Assembly: GCA_037176885.1 (NCBI GenBank)
Contig: JAWWNJ010000007.1
Coordinates: 2,108,001 to 2,172,000, forward strand
Reading direction: 5' to 3'
DNA length: 64,000 bases
Source of the DNA: Favolaschia claudopus
Taxonomy: Eukaryota; Basidiomycota; Agaricomycetes; Agaricales; Mycenaceae
Shown piece by piece: positions 35,989 to 48,036 of the stretch. The translations under genes and the position numbers were made by a program. The notes below the pieces were generated by a model. The model ran no database searches. It saw only the letters and a list, made by a program, of their open reading frames with translations, and was not told where the DNA came from. Within the stretch, counting starts at the first letter, position 1, and the number at the start of each line of letters is the position of its first letter.

Positions 35989-38981
35989 ATGTCGAGCGCG
36001 GCCTACACACCACTCCCTACAACCACCAATGGCTATCCTCCCCGCCAATCCTCGCACGCAATCCTTTCGAAACTCACCCAGACTGCCCCGCCCACACGAA
36101 TACGGCGTCTACTCATCTTTGCTGCTGTTCTCCTCCTCAGCTCAGCGCTTGTAGTCTACTTCACTTTCTCCCCTTCTTCTCTGCCTGATCTGTCTACACC
36201 GTGGTCCTCAAATTCAAACTCAAATTCAAACTCAAACTCAGAGTCTACATACACCGCTGACACTTCAAGTCATCCCAGCGACAATGTCTCCCCCTTCTTC
36301 CGCGACACCCACCCCGCCTTCCACGCCCGCCTCTTCCTCGCACGCGCCCAAGCACAAATAAAATCCCGCTCCCTCGACACCTGCAATGGCAAACTCTCCT
36401 CCCAGATGATCGACGCTTACCTCGACAACGCAGTCCCCTACTGCACTTCCCTCTCCCCCGCCCCACCACTCAACGCCTTCTCCCCCAACGAAGCAGCAAT
36501 AACCTGCTTCCCCGCGGGCTCCGCCTCCCCGCGCTCCTCCCCGAACAACTGGTGGCCTTACCCGCAAGCCTTCTGCACCTCCCATTCCCTCGCCCATACA
36601 CCTGGCTGGGGCGGCCCGGTAAGCGGCCGCGGTCTGTTCACGGGGCGGTGTAAACTGGGCGATCGGGGCACGCAGCTGAAGAAGGACATGGGCAGGGAGG
36701 TGTTTCTTGGCACCGAATTCGTGGAGGACGAGAAAGCCGGCTCCTCCTGCTCCGAAATGCTCGAACACCCTGTCTTGTTCGTCCCGCGGCAAGACAGATG
36801 GAACCCCTTCCACGTCGGGGAAGACATCGTCACCACCTTCCTCGCGCTCACTCTCTTCTCGCGTCTACCCTCTGCATCGTCTTCAGAGGTCTCCTCGATA
36901 GAGAAGAAGTTATGGGAATCCCCTCCGACCTCGGACTTCACGCAACTCGAACACGCGCTGCAACACACTGCCTCCCTCCAACTCATGTTCCAAGACGAGT
37001 ATCTCCCCACCGCGTCCCTCTTTGCCCCGCTGTACGACAGAATCGGCGCGTTCAGGCCGAGGCGGATGGCCGCGGAGGGGTTCGACACGCCGTGCCTCAC
37101 GCGCGCCTTCCACTCCGTCGGCGCCGGCGCGTCTCTGCTGAGCGCGACGGGCGTCGGAAGGCCGTTTACATGCGCCAGCGAGCTCGTCTGGGGCACGAGC
37201 ATGTGGGTGCGGTGGATTTGGGGGCTTGACGAGGACGTGGCGGCGCTTGGTGCGTTGGGGAGGCGGGGCGTCGTTGGTAATGCTACGGTTAATTTGGACA
37301 GCCGAGCGCCTGTAACACAAAGAGTTGACGTCGGGGACGCGATACAGGTGTTGTTCTTGTCGAGAGCGCAGTTCGATGAGTATACTAGGTGGGTTGTGCG
37401 TCGTGAAAGTCACTCGTTCGATTGCTAATTATCTACCCTCTCTCAGACACTCCTCCCCGCACGGCGGTCTCACCGGCTGGCAAGACGCGCGGCATATCGA
37501 TAATGAGGGTGCGCTGGTCGAGGGGTTGAGGAAGGAGTTGAGGGGGTTGTGTCGGGTGGAGACGGCGACGAGGGTTGGGGGTGAGGATGAGGACGAGTTT
37601 GAGGGTGAGCTTTTTGTTTTTTGATTTCGTTGCTTATTGCTTATCTATCTTTGCAGATTCCTCCTCCTCATCCGGCACGCACGACTGCGCCTTCACCGAC
37701 GCGGACCGTCTACCCGAGGCCTGGGGGTTGAAGATCCACCCCCGGGAGGCACGAGCGTTGGGATTGAAAGCAGCTCCACCGCCGGGTGGTGCTGGTGCGC
37801 CGCCTCCCGCGGCGCAGGGACACGGAGAAGCGGGTGCCAACGAGGGAGGAGAGGGTTCAGCGAACGACCGCCGTTCACCTTCATCCCCAAATTCAAATTC
37901 CCCTTCACCCCCAACCCTCTCCCCCCGCTCCCCGCACCCCCGCGCCCTCCGCTTCTCCGTCCTCGACCCCACGACCGCCGCGCTGCCCCTGCAGCTCGGC
38001 GCCGTCGGGCGCGCGGACGTGGTGATCAGCGTGCATGCGGGGGCGTTGGGGTTGATGTTGATGATGCCCACCGGGAGGGCGAGTGTGGTGGAATTGATGA
38101 CGAGTGGGGCGATGGGGGTGAGTGATTTTTTAAAAACTTTTTTGGCCTTTCTTTCGAACCCTCGCTGGCGTTTGGGATGACTTTGTTTGGGTCTTTTTTC
38201 TTTCTCATTCGGACGTTTTCTCTCCTTGTTTTTCTCTCTGCTGTGTTGTCTTGTCCTTGGCGGCTTGGTGTCGGGTGAAGTGGACACACAATCCGCCCAC
38301 TCTTCGCGGACTACGATCTCCGCCACTAGTAGCCGCACTTTTCCTGGCACGAGGCTTTCGGATGGTCGGCATATACTCATTCTGCACACGCCCAGCTGCC
38401 CGTGTTCCCGTTTCTTCTCCGTTCCTATTCCGTCTCCCGTATTTCCGCTCTACCCGTTTCCCGGACGTGCTCCTTCCTCTCCTTTGTACTCGTCTTCCCG
38501 TGCACCCGCGCTACCGTCTAGCCGTTGTAGCGGTACCTGCGTTGTTCTTCCGCTTTGCCTTCGCCTTGTCAGCCGACCTTACCCTTACTCATCCGAGCAT
38601 CCGTTTTTTCTGGATGTACCCATTCTTGTGACTCTCGTCATCTTCCCCTTCATCCGCATAACCGCTTTGCCGTTGTAGCGTTCTTGCTGTGCGGTTGGCC
38701 ATTCCATCCTATGATCGCGTCCCCGTCCGCTTAGCCGTTCAGCCTTTCTTCCGTCCTTCAGGCCACCTTTTTTGTGTTACATCTTCTTTCTTCCTTCTTC
38801 CTCTCTCTCCTCATCGTCAACACGTAACTGACCATCCTCCCTTTCTAAGAACTGGCACTTCCACAACATGGCACACATGCTCGGGATGGAGTACGTCCGG
38901 GTCGACGTACAGAGGACCGTCGATGTCGGGAAGGTGGTGAAAGCGGTGCGGGAGGTCGTGGAGAGGCGGTTGGCGAAGTGA
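35989..38981 (+). CDS. GT61-family (DUF563) glycosyltransferase, type II membrane protein
   Basis: GT61 enzymes transfer xylose, GlcNAc or related sugars onto glycans in the secretory path. Exons are 35989-37388, 37447-37604, 37657-38117 and 38850-38981. The N-terminus is cytosolic (MSSAAYTPLPTTTNGY), then a membrane helix (LLIFAAVLLLSSALVVYFTF) and a low-complexity stem of Asn-Ser repeats. The lumenal part contains DTCNGKLSSQMIDAYLDNAV, NPFHVGEDIVTTFLALT and GDAIQVLFLSRAQ. The C-terminal signature is ADVVISVHAGALGLMLMM, ASVVELMT and NWHFHNMAHMLGMEYVRVDV. The third exon carries a Gly/Pro/Ala/Ser-rich insert. The last intron is 732 nt, about ten times the local norm. Donor sugar and acceptor are unknown. 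Confidence 0.85.
36208..36240 (+). repeat. hexanucleotide repeat coding Asn-Ser
   Basis: Alternating TCAAAT and TCAAAC units encode a run of Ser-Asn pairs in the stem of the GT61 protein. It is likely to vary in length between strains. Confidence 0.75.
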
Positions 38982-39319
38982 TTCGCGATTTATGTAGGTA
39001 AGTACTCAGGGGGTAGTAGTTGGTGAGGGGTTGGTTATGCGGAAGGAGCGGAAGGAGTTATGTTGTTCTGACGCGTCGGGTCGTAATACTCATAGAGGCG
39101 GTATCTATCTAAAAGTACGCGGTTAGCGGCTGTACAACGTATATTCACGATAGTATAGTGTGTATTTATGGGATTCATATGTATTGCTCTTAGAGCTTGC
39201 TAGGTTATATTGCCCTTGTCCGAAATCGACTGCGTTACGGCGATAATATTAGTGATTCCAACTCCATAATACAAGTAAACTATGTCGCTCTGAAGTCACC
39301 GTAGACGAACCCATCCAGC
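38982..39319. other. intergenic region
   Basis: This is the 3' flank of GT61. No coding signal seen. Confidence 0.5.
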
Positions 39320-39550
39320 CTAAATTCCAACAATATGCCCGAATCGTTCAGACTGAAACGGAGCTCATCAGCGAAAGAAAGATAAGAAAGGGACAAGGTG
39401 GCTGACCAAGTCATCATCCTCGCACGCGTCCTCCGCCATTGAAGCACCCGCTCTCCAAGATTTGACTCTGGTACCCCAGCCGTGCAGGTCCGACGGGTTA
39501 GCCGGCTCGTCCTTCTGCACCGGGGCGGACCCTCTGCGCTTACCCACCAT
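39320..39550 (-). CDS. possible small gene, uncertain
   Basis: An ATG at 39550 opens MVGKRRGSAPVQKDEPANPS, continuing DLHGWGTRVKSWRAGA and SMAEDACEDDDL. A GTCAGC donor and TTTCAG acceptor then join to SERFGHIVGI and a stop at 39320. The peptide of about 58 residues is basic then acidic. Longer models starting near 39670 on the same strand need an implausibly short intron. No family resemblance. It may be a chance frame, although an ACGCGT-bearing element lies about 360-400 bases upstream. Confidence 0.25.
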
Positions 39551-40649
39551 GACATTCAGGGCACCGATGAAATCAGCCTGAACTCAACGGCAGGCATTGT
39601 CGCGGCAGAGGCGGTACAAGGCATCGAAGAGAGTCCCCGAGCGGCTGCAGCGACCGTGGAATTCATCACTCGTGTGCGCTGGGCCCATGTGCGCGTCGCG
39701 GAATTGAAATCGTGGGCTCGGCCAGCTGGAGGTGTACATGATTAATGACGCTAAGCGAGGGTTGGAAAAAGCTTACACTGAGCAGAAGAAGTTTGGAAGG
39801 GGGGAATGATATTAGCGACGGATTTTGGTGGAGGAACATCGACGTACCGAGTGAAGTGAGGCAAGGAGCAATGTCACGCATGTCACACCCTCTTATGCGG
39901 TGATGCGACAAACAAGACCAACGTGTCGCGTCGCGTCGCGTTCAGCACGCGTGATTCATAACTACAGAATTGAGGCGACGTCACGCAAAAGAAAAATCTG
40001 TGTCAAATTATAGTTACAAGAATCTTAGCGTGCTCTTTATGAGAGCTGACTAGCGCTGACTAGCTTTACCGCATGTTGCAAACTTGAACATTGCTTGAAC
40101 ATCAATTTCTCACGGTTGAAAATTTCAGTTCACATTTTGCAGACCATGATGCGAGAAGAAAAGTCGCATTTGTACCCTGTAAAACCCACTTGCAGTCTAA
40201 AATAACCGACATCTATCTTTCCGATTTTTACAATGACACCGCAACTGCCAATCTTTTGTTCGGCGCCCTGTAGCCAGCCGTGTACCCATGATGAATTTAG
40301 TTCAGCTCCCAGGGAGTTCATCGATGGTTCATCAATCACACGACTCGATGATGGAGATTTTCGAAAAGGCGCTTCTCGACATGGACCTTGAGAGAAGTTC
40401 GGTATGGATCACTATATTTCTGTATACCACGGGGTTCTCATGAGCTCAATGTAACTCGAGTGGCAAGCTCCCTGTTCCCTTTGCGTAAGCTTCTTAGCAC
40501 AGAGTTATTACTGCGTTTCATTTCTTTCTCTAAATAATACATCGTCTACGAGATGGCATATTGCGACACGAATTATTCTGGGTGTTTATGCTACAGATTC
40601 TGGCGCCTCAGAAATTCTTCTGCATCGCTCGATGCAACAGTTCTAATCA
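39551..40649. other. intergenic region with GC-rich element
   Basis: The region holds the left inverted-repeat arm at 39908-39923 and its CGCGT-rich continuation, then AT-rich spacer to the 3' end of the phosphate transporter. No gene accepted. Confidence 0.5.
39908..39952 (+). repeat. left arm of inverted repeat with CGCGT-rich core
   Basis: Bases 39908-39923 are identical to the reverse complement of 46173-46188. Reading inward, both arms continue into CGCG/TCGCG-rich sequence. An ACGCGT hexamer, the MluI cell-cycle-box sequence bound by MBF in yeasts, lies at 39947-39952. Confidence 0.6.
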
Positions 40650-42744
40650 TCAGTGCATATGCCGCATGACCACCCCTTCCTCAGCCTCAATCCGTGTCGA
40701 TGCACCCCGCACGAAACCCTCCTGCTTCTCATGAGATAGTTGCTCCAACGACAACTTCTTTGTCTCCGGTAGCAGTAACGTCGAAAAGACGCCGGTGAAC
40801 ATGAAGAACGCCAGGATCTCCAGGCTTTGATGTTCGAATGAGTCAACATCTGCGAATCCGAAAACGAGAACATGACATACATATGCGGAACGAATGCATT
40901 TGGACCGCCGATGTTCACCATGCGAGAAAAGCCGACCTGTGCATTCGCAGAGTACATCAGCCCAACCAAATTGTCTCTTATTGGATTCGAATTCAATCTC
41001 ACCTGCGCGACGATGGCGCCAAGCTTCCCGCAGGCCGCAGAAATGCCCGTTCCTGTCGAACGGTACCGCGTAGTAAAAATTTCGGCTGGAATCACGAAGG
41101 TTGTAGTATTTGCTCCAAAATTCTGAAAGAAGTTGCTGAGGCAATAGAGGAATACGAAGGCGTTCTTCCCCGCTGTTGATGAAGTGAGTTTGTCGTAAGC
41201 AACGCCTGCGATGTTCGATTCCATGAGCCTGCATTTTGAGCAGCACCTGAACGTTCCACTCACCCATGACAATAAACAGAATGGTAAGAGATATGAATCC
41301 CATGAGTTGAATGGGCTTTCGACCCACTGAGTCGATAAACAAGAATGTCGCGTAGTATCCAGGAATTAATCCAGCAACTGAGAGGATCAGGTTCCCTACT
41401 GTTACGTTGTGTAAGTTATCGTAGACAGCTTGAGTGCCTGTCGTTAGAGGCGTTCCGAATCCAATAGCTTGCAAGATAATGGAGGAATTGAGACCAAGCC
41501 CGTAAAAGGCAATCTGGTCAAGTTCAACATTTACGTAAGTTCAACTGGAACGCGGTAATGTAGATAGCGCACGTCTAAGGCAAACCAAGAGTACGCAGTT
41601 CCTAAGAGTATTTTGCCGTTCTCCCATTTTCCGAAGTAGGTTACGAAATCGGACCAAGAAGCGCTCGGAGAATCGACGCGTTGGAGGATGATGGAGTCGC
41701 GGTTGCAGTGTAATCGTCCGGTGGAGACAGCTTCGTTGAGATCCTCAGATGCACGGAGAACATTGCGCTCAATATCCATGGTGAAGCGTGGCGTCTCGGG
41801 GACCGTTAGGCGGAAGTATAAGGCGATCACTCCGGGGATACACCCGAGGCCGATTGCCAAACGCCACATATAATCGAGCGATAACAGATGGCCGACATCT
41901 GGCTCTGCGAGTATCCGGTTCTTGAAGGCAATAGTGACGATATAGCAGACCAAGACTGCGGCGAAATTTCCCCAGCCCTGCGCTGCGAAAACTCCGGTGA
42001 TCATTCTTCCTCTAATGCGTGTGGCGGAGAACTCTGAAGTGATCGTGGCAGTTAGAGGATAGTCGCCACCTATTCCCAATCCCATCTTATTTAAAAATAA
42101 TAAGAGCAGATAGATGCAGAAGGACAGAGACGCACGAAAAATCGCCAAACAACGAGGACGCCCACGATATTGATGGCGTAGTTGCCTGCCGACAATGCTT
42201 GCGCGAACGAACCGACAACTATCACCATAATCTCGGCACCCCATAACTTTTTTCGGCCTACCACATCTGCTAGCCAACCAAATAATAGCTGACCAACTAG
42301 AGTGCCGACAGGAGTTGCGACTTTGACTCCGAGGTCTTGATTTACGTTTAACTGGGGCAAACCACCAGGCGTTTCTACACCAAATCATTAACGAATACCA
42401 GACATAGAGGTCTCGACTTACTCTCGCCGTACACGTAGCCTATCATGGTGGCCGCTATATTTATGACGAAGATATCATACCTGCAAGATGCGTAAATTGT
42501 ATAGTAAAGAAAATCCAAAGCCCCGAACATACGCATCGGTGAAGAACCCAATTCCCGCCGCCATACACACCCGAAAATGAAACCAGCTTCAATATATTGA
42601 GAAATAGGGCCATGAACAGTGTGAACATCGAACGCACGAGAAACCGGCATTGTCCGCGTCTGCAAGAGCCGCGCGCCGACGACCGTCTAAGACATATTGG
42701 ATCTGGCCACCCTTGGCGGAGGAGCCACTGTCGAGGTCAGGCAT
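40650..42744 (-). CDS. inorganic phosphate transporter, PHO84-like
   Basis: This is a plasma-membrane H+/phosphate symporter of the MFS PHS family. The ATG at 42744 starts [40 protein letters not shown] and [11 protein letters not shown] then follow, the family's opening signature. [20 protein letters not shown] carries the conserved Asp, then [80 protein letters not shown] and [20 protein letters not shown]. The second half has [40 protein letters not shown] and the tail [17 protein letters not shown], ending HMH at 40650. The gene has several short introns. In fungi such genes are normally induced by phosphate starvation; no clear CACGTG site was noted upstream. Confidence 0.93.
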
Positions 42745-43814
42745 TGGGGACAAGCAGAGATGGGAACCGAAAGCGGAGGAACTGGCATAGATGTAGTTTT
42801 GAACTGTTGGTTGAGAATTCGGCGCGAAGCCGGCGTCGGATCACAAGCCGATTGAGGTTGAATTGAGACAGCTGTGGCAATGCACGCTTTTTAGAGGTTC
42901 TCCATCATGTCCTCCGACGCTCTCACACCCCACCACTGCTCTTCATTGGCTCGTATCGAACAGAGAAGGTTGCCTCTTCATCTCAGTTCCAAATCACGCC
43001 CCACGTCCTGTCTGTTCAAACCTGTTCAAACGCACTTCGCTGGCGCGTTTCTCTCCAAACTTGAAGCCCTTTGCTCGTCGAAGCTGCGCTCCACTGACAC
43101 GTTAGATATCAAAGTAAGGCCATCTCACGTCGACTTCCAACGTTTTTTTGGTATACTGTCCAATGCCACCCTCGGTCTTCGAATCTCTAAAAATAAGCAC
43201 TCTCCGAAAGCACCTGGAATTTTCTCTCAACGAGCTACTTCATGATACAAACTGGGCAATTGGCTACTAACTTCCAAGACAAAATAACTTTCTTGCGGTC
43301 CATTGCTCAATGCAGTATACCCGCGGCGCACTTAACCAAGAAGCTGATAATAACCTACCAGTGGTCTGGTGATCGACAAGGAAGACTCAGTATTTATCTC
43401 AGAATTTTAACCACCAATCCTCACCAGCTTCGCAGGTCAATCTGTCAGTCCAACTCTTTGATATCATGATTTGGAGGTGATGTGAGTCTCCAACACGTCC
43501 TTATCACTCCAGCTGAGAAACTTCTGTAGCGAATGATTGTCTCACACCGTTTCCTCGACCAGCACGGGAGTCACCTACTCGTATCTCTCAGTGCTTCTCG
43601 CTGACCGGATAACTATGCCAGCGCAGTGGCCCTCCGACAACCGACGAGCCAACGGTCGTCGTTTGTTCGGGAACTTCTGTGAGGCTTAGAGTTATATTTT
43701 CTTCTCGTGGATCGTGTCTCGCGCTGCGCTCCGCGTGCAGGAAAATTTTCCCAGCTCGATATCAGCAGGCAGCGATTATAAGAAACGAACCCTTGCCCAA
43801 GTTACCGACATCTC
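42745..43814. other. divergent intergenic region
   Basis: About 1.07 kb lies between the phosphate transporter and DUF6534 starts. Several short plus frames exist but none shows a family signal. Both promoters should be here. Confidence 0.5.
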
Positions 43815-45806
43815 ATGATGGCCTCGCCTCCCACTCCGCAAATGCTGTGAGCGTGTCGTCTGCGCCGACCTAGCGAACAAACTGACGAACATCCAGGCTG
43901 GGTCCGTTCTACTTTGGGGCGTTGTTCAATACTTTCTTGTATGGGGTGAGTACACTTTCCTACATATTATGAAAATATTCAGATGATATTTGATTGCAGG
44001 TTCTCATTGTCCAGGTATGCTCGCTCTACTGCTCGCTCTTTTTCAAACGATCTTTGAACCTGTATTTGAGGTCATCTACTACTTTCAAGGATACAAGAAG
44101 TCTGTCGTCTCCGATAAAAATCTCTCGGGTCCAAGTGTTAACATTTCTCACCCAGAGATAAGACATGGCTTCGTCTCTTTGTGAGTGAAACACAGAGACT
44201 GCTTGCTGTCCAGAATATTGACGCGCGGCAACAAGGTGTTATACCTATTTGTTGTCGAAACTGTGAACACGGCAATGTGCATGGGTATCGTTTACGAGCC
44301 GCTTGTCGGCCAATTTGGTAAGTCACCATTCCATGCACTCAAGTGTAATCGGCTCAGAATCTTCAAGGAACCGACAAACCCATGTCGGTCTTTCCATCCT
44401 GTGCGTGAACTACACTCGTTAACTGAATACAAAGCTCACTCGCAGCTACCATGCAGTGCTTCCTGCTCGTCAGTGATTTCTTTTCCTGTAGTCGACACTG
44501 ATTTAACGGGGGATATTCAACTCAGAACCCATTCTGGAGGTACGGTGACATACAATCTGCGGGAATACTTATCAAAATCGACCGCCACTGATCCCTCCCA
44601 TATTTCAGGTAGCCGTCTTTGTGCCCGTACAGCTGTTCTACGCTTGGAGAATTCGAATAATCATGCGAAATTACTTGGCCCCTGCCGTTATTTGCATGTC
44701 CTCGTTGGCTTCGATGGGTACGTGATCCATTTCTATCGCATCGACGAACTTTCACGGCTGACGATAATATCTGTTCTCAAGTCAGCGCTATTTGGACGAC
44801 GGTGCTCGTCGCTCAAGTCAAGATTTATTTGAAGAAGCCTCAGGTCGACACGACTGCTCTTATTTGGTCTTGCACCGCTGCAGGTATGTCGACTTTTGGT
44901 GCGGAAGAGAAGATAGCTAATGGGAGTGCCTTCAGGCGCGGATATCGTGATAACAGGGTCTCTCATTTGGAGTTTGGTGCGGCAGATTTTATATGAACAG
45001 AATGCACTCTGATTGCAAAGCAGAGGACGAGGAAAACAGGTTGGTATATATTGGTGACTCCAGTAGGACATACTGACTTGTCACAGGCATTAGAAGTACG
45101 GATGATATAATCGAACGCATCATCCGAAGTAAGTGCCTATTATGTATCATCTATTGAGTTCCTGGCACCAACTCACGTATGTTATAAGATGCTATTCAAA
45201 CGGGCGCCATAACTGTTGCTTTCACCCTCTTGAACAGCACGCTCTTTGTTGGCCTTTCCAACAGTACTTTGTGAATATCGATCTTCAATACGCGCATCCG
45301 AGCTCATTCAAATGCTCTTGTTCTCTCTCTACAGGAGTACGTTTCTCCTTGCTTTATATCCTACAGCAGATCTGATGATGGATTCAGACTTTGTATTCGA
45401 CTTCGCAATTCCAAAACTTTACAGCAATGCGTTGGTTTCGACTCTCAATGCGCGAACCGGAACAACCGATGGCGGAATGATGGAGTTGCGTGGAACACGG
45501 GCTACGCCGCAGAATCCCCTTACTCTTAGCGGGGTGCGTCTCCGTTGTTCGAGAAATCTACGATGATTGAATCTCTCTCAGTCAAGCCGAACGGGCCAAA
45601 CAGGCTCGTCAGGGACGCACGTCGTTTCTACCGGAGATGTGGTGTTTGCCAGAAATTCCGTGAGTCCCTACGAAGACCTTCTCGTGCCAGTTTACTGTAT
45701 TGACACCCACCAGAACCACGACCTCTTTCTCGAAACGAAATCTGATATTCTTGCTTTGGGTACAAGCAATGATCATGATAATGTATCCTACTTCGGGAAC
45801 AAGTGA
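43815..45806 (+). CDS. DUF6534-type seven-helix membrane protein
   Basis: This family is widespread and expanded in agaric fungi and has no assigned function. The start MMASPPTPQML is followed across introns by AGSVLLWGVVQYFLVWG, VLIVQVIYYFQGYKKDRLLS, TVNTAMCMGIVYEPLVGQFG, a loop, then VAVFVPVQLFYAWRIRIIMR and ALIWSCTAAGADIVITGSLI. RSTDDIIERIIRNAIQTGAI is a typical DUF6534 cytosolic helix, followed by TVAFTLLNSTLFVGL and AIPKLYSNALVSTLNARTG, the family's last helix. The C-terminal tail is polar (SSRTGQTGSSGTHVVSTGDV) and ends at 45806. Around nine introns. The pattern matches the family well, but splice sites in the middle are approximate. Confidence 0.8.
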
Positions 45807-47025
45807 GGTGGGGGTGTTACTGTAGCTTTTTTCATGTAGGAACGGCGGCCTGGGAGCTCTTGTGTATATACAACTTGAATTTGTAGTTTATCGCGTCGTT
45901 TGCGCACCGTACGGTGCGTACTTATTAAGCAATGAGGCAGGATCCGAGTCATCTTTTTCGCTGGTCCGAAATTGTAAGAGAAGGTGCTATGCTGGAATCA
46001 ACCAGTCTCCTTGACGCTGCACGCGTATAAGCAGAGGAAAACCAGTCACGCGACAAGTCAAAATTGAACTTGGTATCTGGTGCATTGAACGAGCAAAGTT
46101 TCATGACGTGGAATAAACGTATCTGCTATTCAAGCGTGGTTCTCGGGTGACCGATTTAGACGCGACGCGTCGCGTTGGTCTTGTTTGTTCTAACGTGACA
46201 TACGCCACACACTCCCCGCACTTTGCCAATGCTCGTGAATCGTTGCGTTGTCCTTGGGTCTAAGTTCCTTCTTCTCATACAGCGCCCACCTCTTTCTCGA
46301 TGTAAACCCGTTTCTCGACCCCCCAAGCACTGCTGACCTGATTTTCTTATTCCTCTTCCCGACAACTGGCCTGCTTCAAGTTATCGACACCGACACGATA
46401 CGCACCTGAGCCAGGCGCAGACTCATGATCGCAACAGTCGCTATAGCCGCTCGAGGGACCGACTCGCCCTCCCTGCCGCCTCCGCGCGATAGTGCTAGCG
46501 GCTGAGACTCAAGGTCGTTTTCGATTGGCAGACTGAATAGCGTGGCCAGTGAGCACCGAAGTCCAATTGCTTTGGAGGGTCGAGCAGCCATTCGTCGGAC
46601 CCGCAGAAGGCTCACGCTGGCGTTGCGTGCCAGTTCCCAAGTTCGAGACAAAGTTTCGCATCGCACCTTTCATCGTCGTCGTTAGTGCCTTGATCGTGTA
46701 CCTGCTTTTGCTCGTAAATCGTAGATACAAAGTGTGTCGTTACCAGTATCTTATTGACAAGCGTCTTCAACGTGCAGGCCGAGACTGCGAGCAACGAGTG
46801 CAGTCGAGCTGAACTTTGTATTCGGAGTTCTGCCTTGACTATCGACGATCGGAGTCTTTCTCTCACGACGTGTGTGGATGGATCCAGAGGGGGAGGAGCA
46901 TCGATCCAATCTTCATAGCTGGGCTTGAGACGCGGATAACATACTATACAGTATTATTTGTTTCAATTTCGAGTCAGATTTACACTGAAAGCTGGTCAGC
47001 GAAAAGAGGCCCTCGCCGACGATTC
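45807..47025. other. intergenic region with palindrome
   Basis: It contains the right arm of the inverted repeat near 46.17 kb. Frames at 46376-46866 on both strands, one with a hydrophobic stretch (IVVVSALIVYLLLLV), lack usable starts and family resemblance. Confidence 0.5.
46160..46188 (-). repeat. right arm of inverted repeat with 16-bp palindrome
   Basis: Bases 46173-46188 are the reverse complement of 39908-39923. The adjoining 46160-46175 is a perfect 16-bp palindrome centred on ACGCGT. Together with the left arm it brackets the phosphate transporter and the DUF6534 gene. Confidence 0.6.
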
Positions 47026-47648
47026 TCAAGACTCACTATTCTGGTAGTCAGCAGCCAATAACCTAAAAGAACCTCCATGAGCTCTTCTCCAAGAAAAAGA
47101 ACAACAAATGGGCTTATGAATAAAACCACTCACAATTCCAGCACAATCTCTGGCGGTATCCTATCCATCAGCTCCCCCACGGGAATATCGTCCTTCGGGC
47201 CCGCATTCGCATAATAAGACTTGAAGCTCATATATTCGAGCAGTTTCTCGACGATCACGCCGCTGGAAGGGCAGCAGTCAGATGAGGGGAGGGACAAACA
47301 AAGGCTGAAATCAAATAGAGCAGAGGCCCTTACCGTTGTTGGACGGGACAAGTGCGACTGACGGCCTCAGAGTAGTTTCCTAAATCACCCTCCGAGTCTC
47401 AGTGGCCCGCAATTGCGATTGTGAATGGCATCGCCGGAAGGACAAGCGTACCAGATGTATCCAACATATCCTGCATAGTTTCGCTGGCATTGGCGACTTT
47501 GCGTTGGACGAGGAACGAGTAGCCGTCTTCGCTGACTATCTTTACCCAGTCGTCGTCCGACGCGGCCTTCTGTGAGATGCCCAGCGCGTCAGTTTGTGTG
47601 CTGGCCTAGATACAAACGAGTTATTACAGTCATTTCAACGTCCGCCAT
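47026..47648 (-). CDS. elongin C (BTB/Skp1-fold)
   Basis: Elongin C bridges elongin A and cullin-based ubiquitin ligases. Exon 1 codes MADVEMT (ATG at 47648). The next exon gives ASTQTDALGISQKAASDDDW, then VKIVSEDGYSFLVQRKVANA and SETMQDMLDTS, the BTB-like front. After an intron SEAVSRTCPVQQR follows, then GVIVEKLLEYMSFKSYYANA, GPKDDIPVGELMDRIPPEIV and LEL. A last exon adds LLAADY and stops at 47026. The usual family ending is LLxAA(N/D)xLxC; here it reads LLAADYQNSES, so another short exon replacing the last few residues is possible. Length of about 120-125 residues fits. Nuclear and cytosolic. Confidence 0.88.
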
Positions 47649-48036
47649 CGTGTTTGACGCGTCTCAAGACCGGGGGTCCACAAGAGGTGAAAGGCAGAAG
47701 ACAAAAGACAAGAATTACGTGATTGGTGCTTTGGCCTTCGCTTCGCGCTTCAGCTCTCGAAAGAGCACGATACAGGGTAGAAGTCAGTTATTAACCCTAC
47801 AAATGCGTATATACAGTACATCATAACAGCACATGAGTGGGATATGGAGTCCGGCGCATATAAAATCTCCAAAAGCAATCAGCCAAGACACATCCCACTA
47901 AATCTCTCCTTCCTCGGCCAAGGAGCGGGTGTCGCTCCCCCCCGCGCACGCCAACGAACACCAAAAAGCATTCACCCTCGGCGTCACACTCATACTCGAT
48001 CCCACCTCCCTCTCCTCCCTCCACCCCTACGCCACA
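47649..48036. other. intergenic spacer
   Basis: About 390 bases lie between the elongin C start and the calcineurin stop. No accepted coding signal. Confidence 0.5.

Noticed and set aside
39482..39745. 87-codon plus frame opposite the small minus gene
   Set aside because: Starts at GTG and looks like a shadow frame in GC-rich sequence.
46376..46866. Frames on both strands, one with a hydrophobic helix
   Set aside because: The plus frame starts at GTG, the minus frames have no domain, and the hydrophobic run alone is weak evidence.
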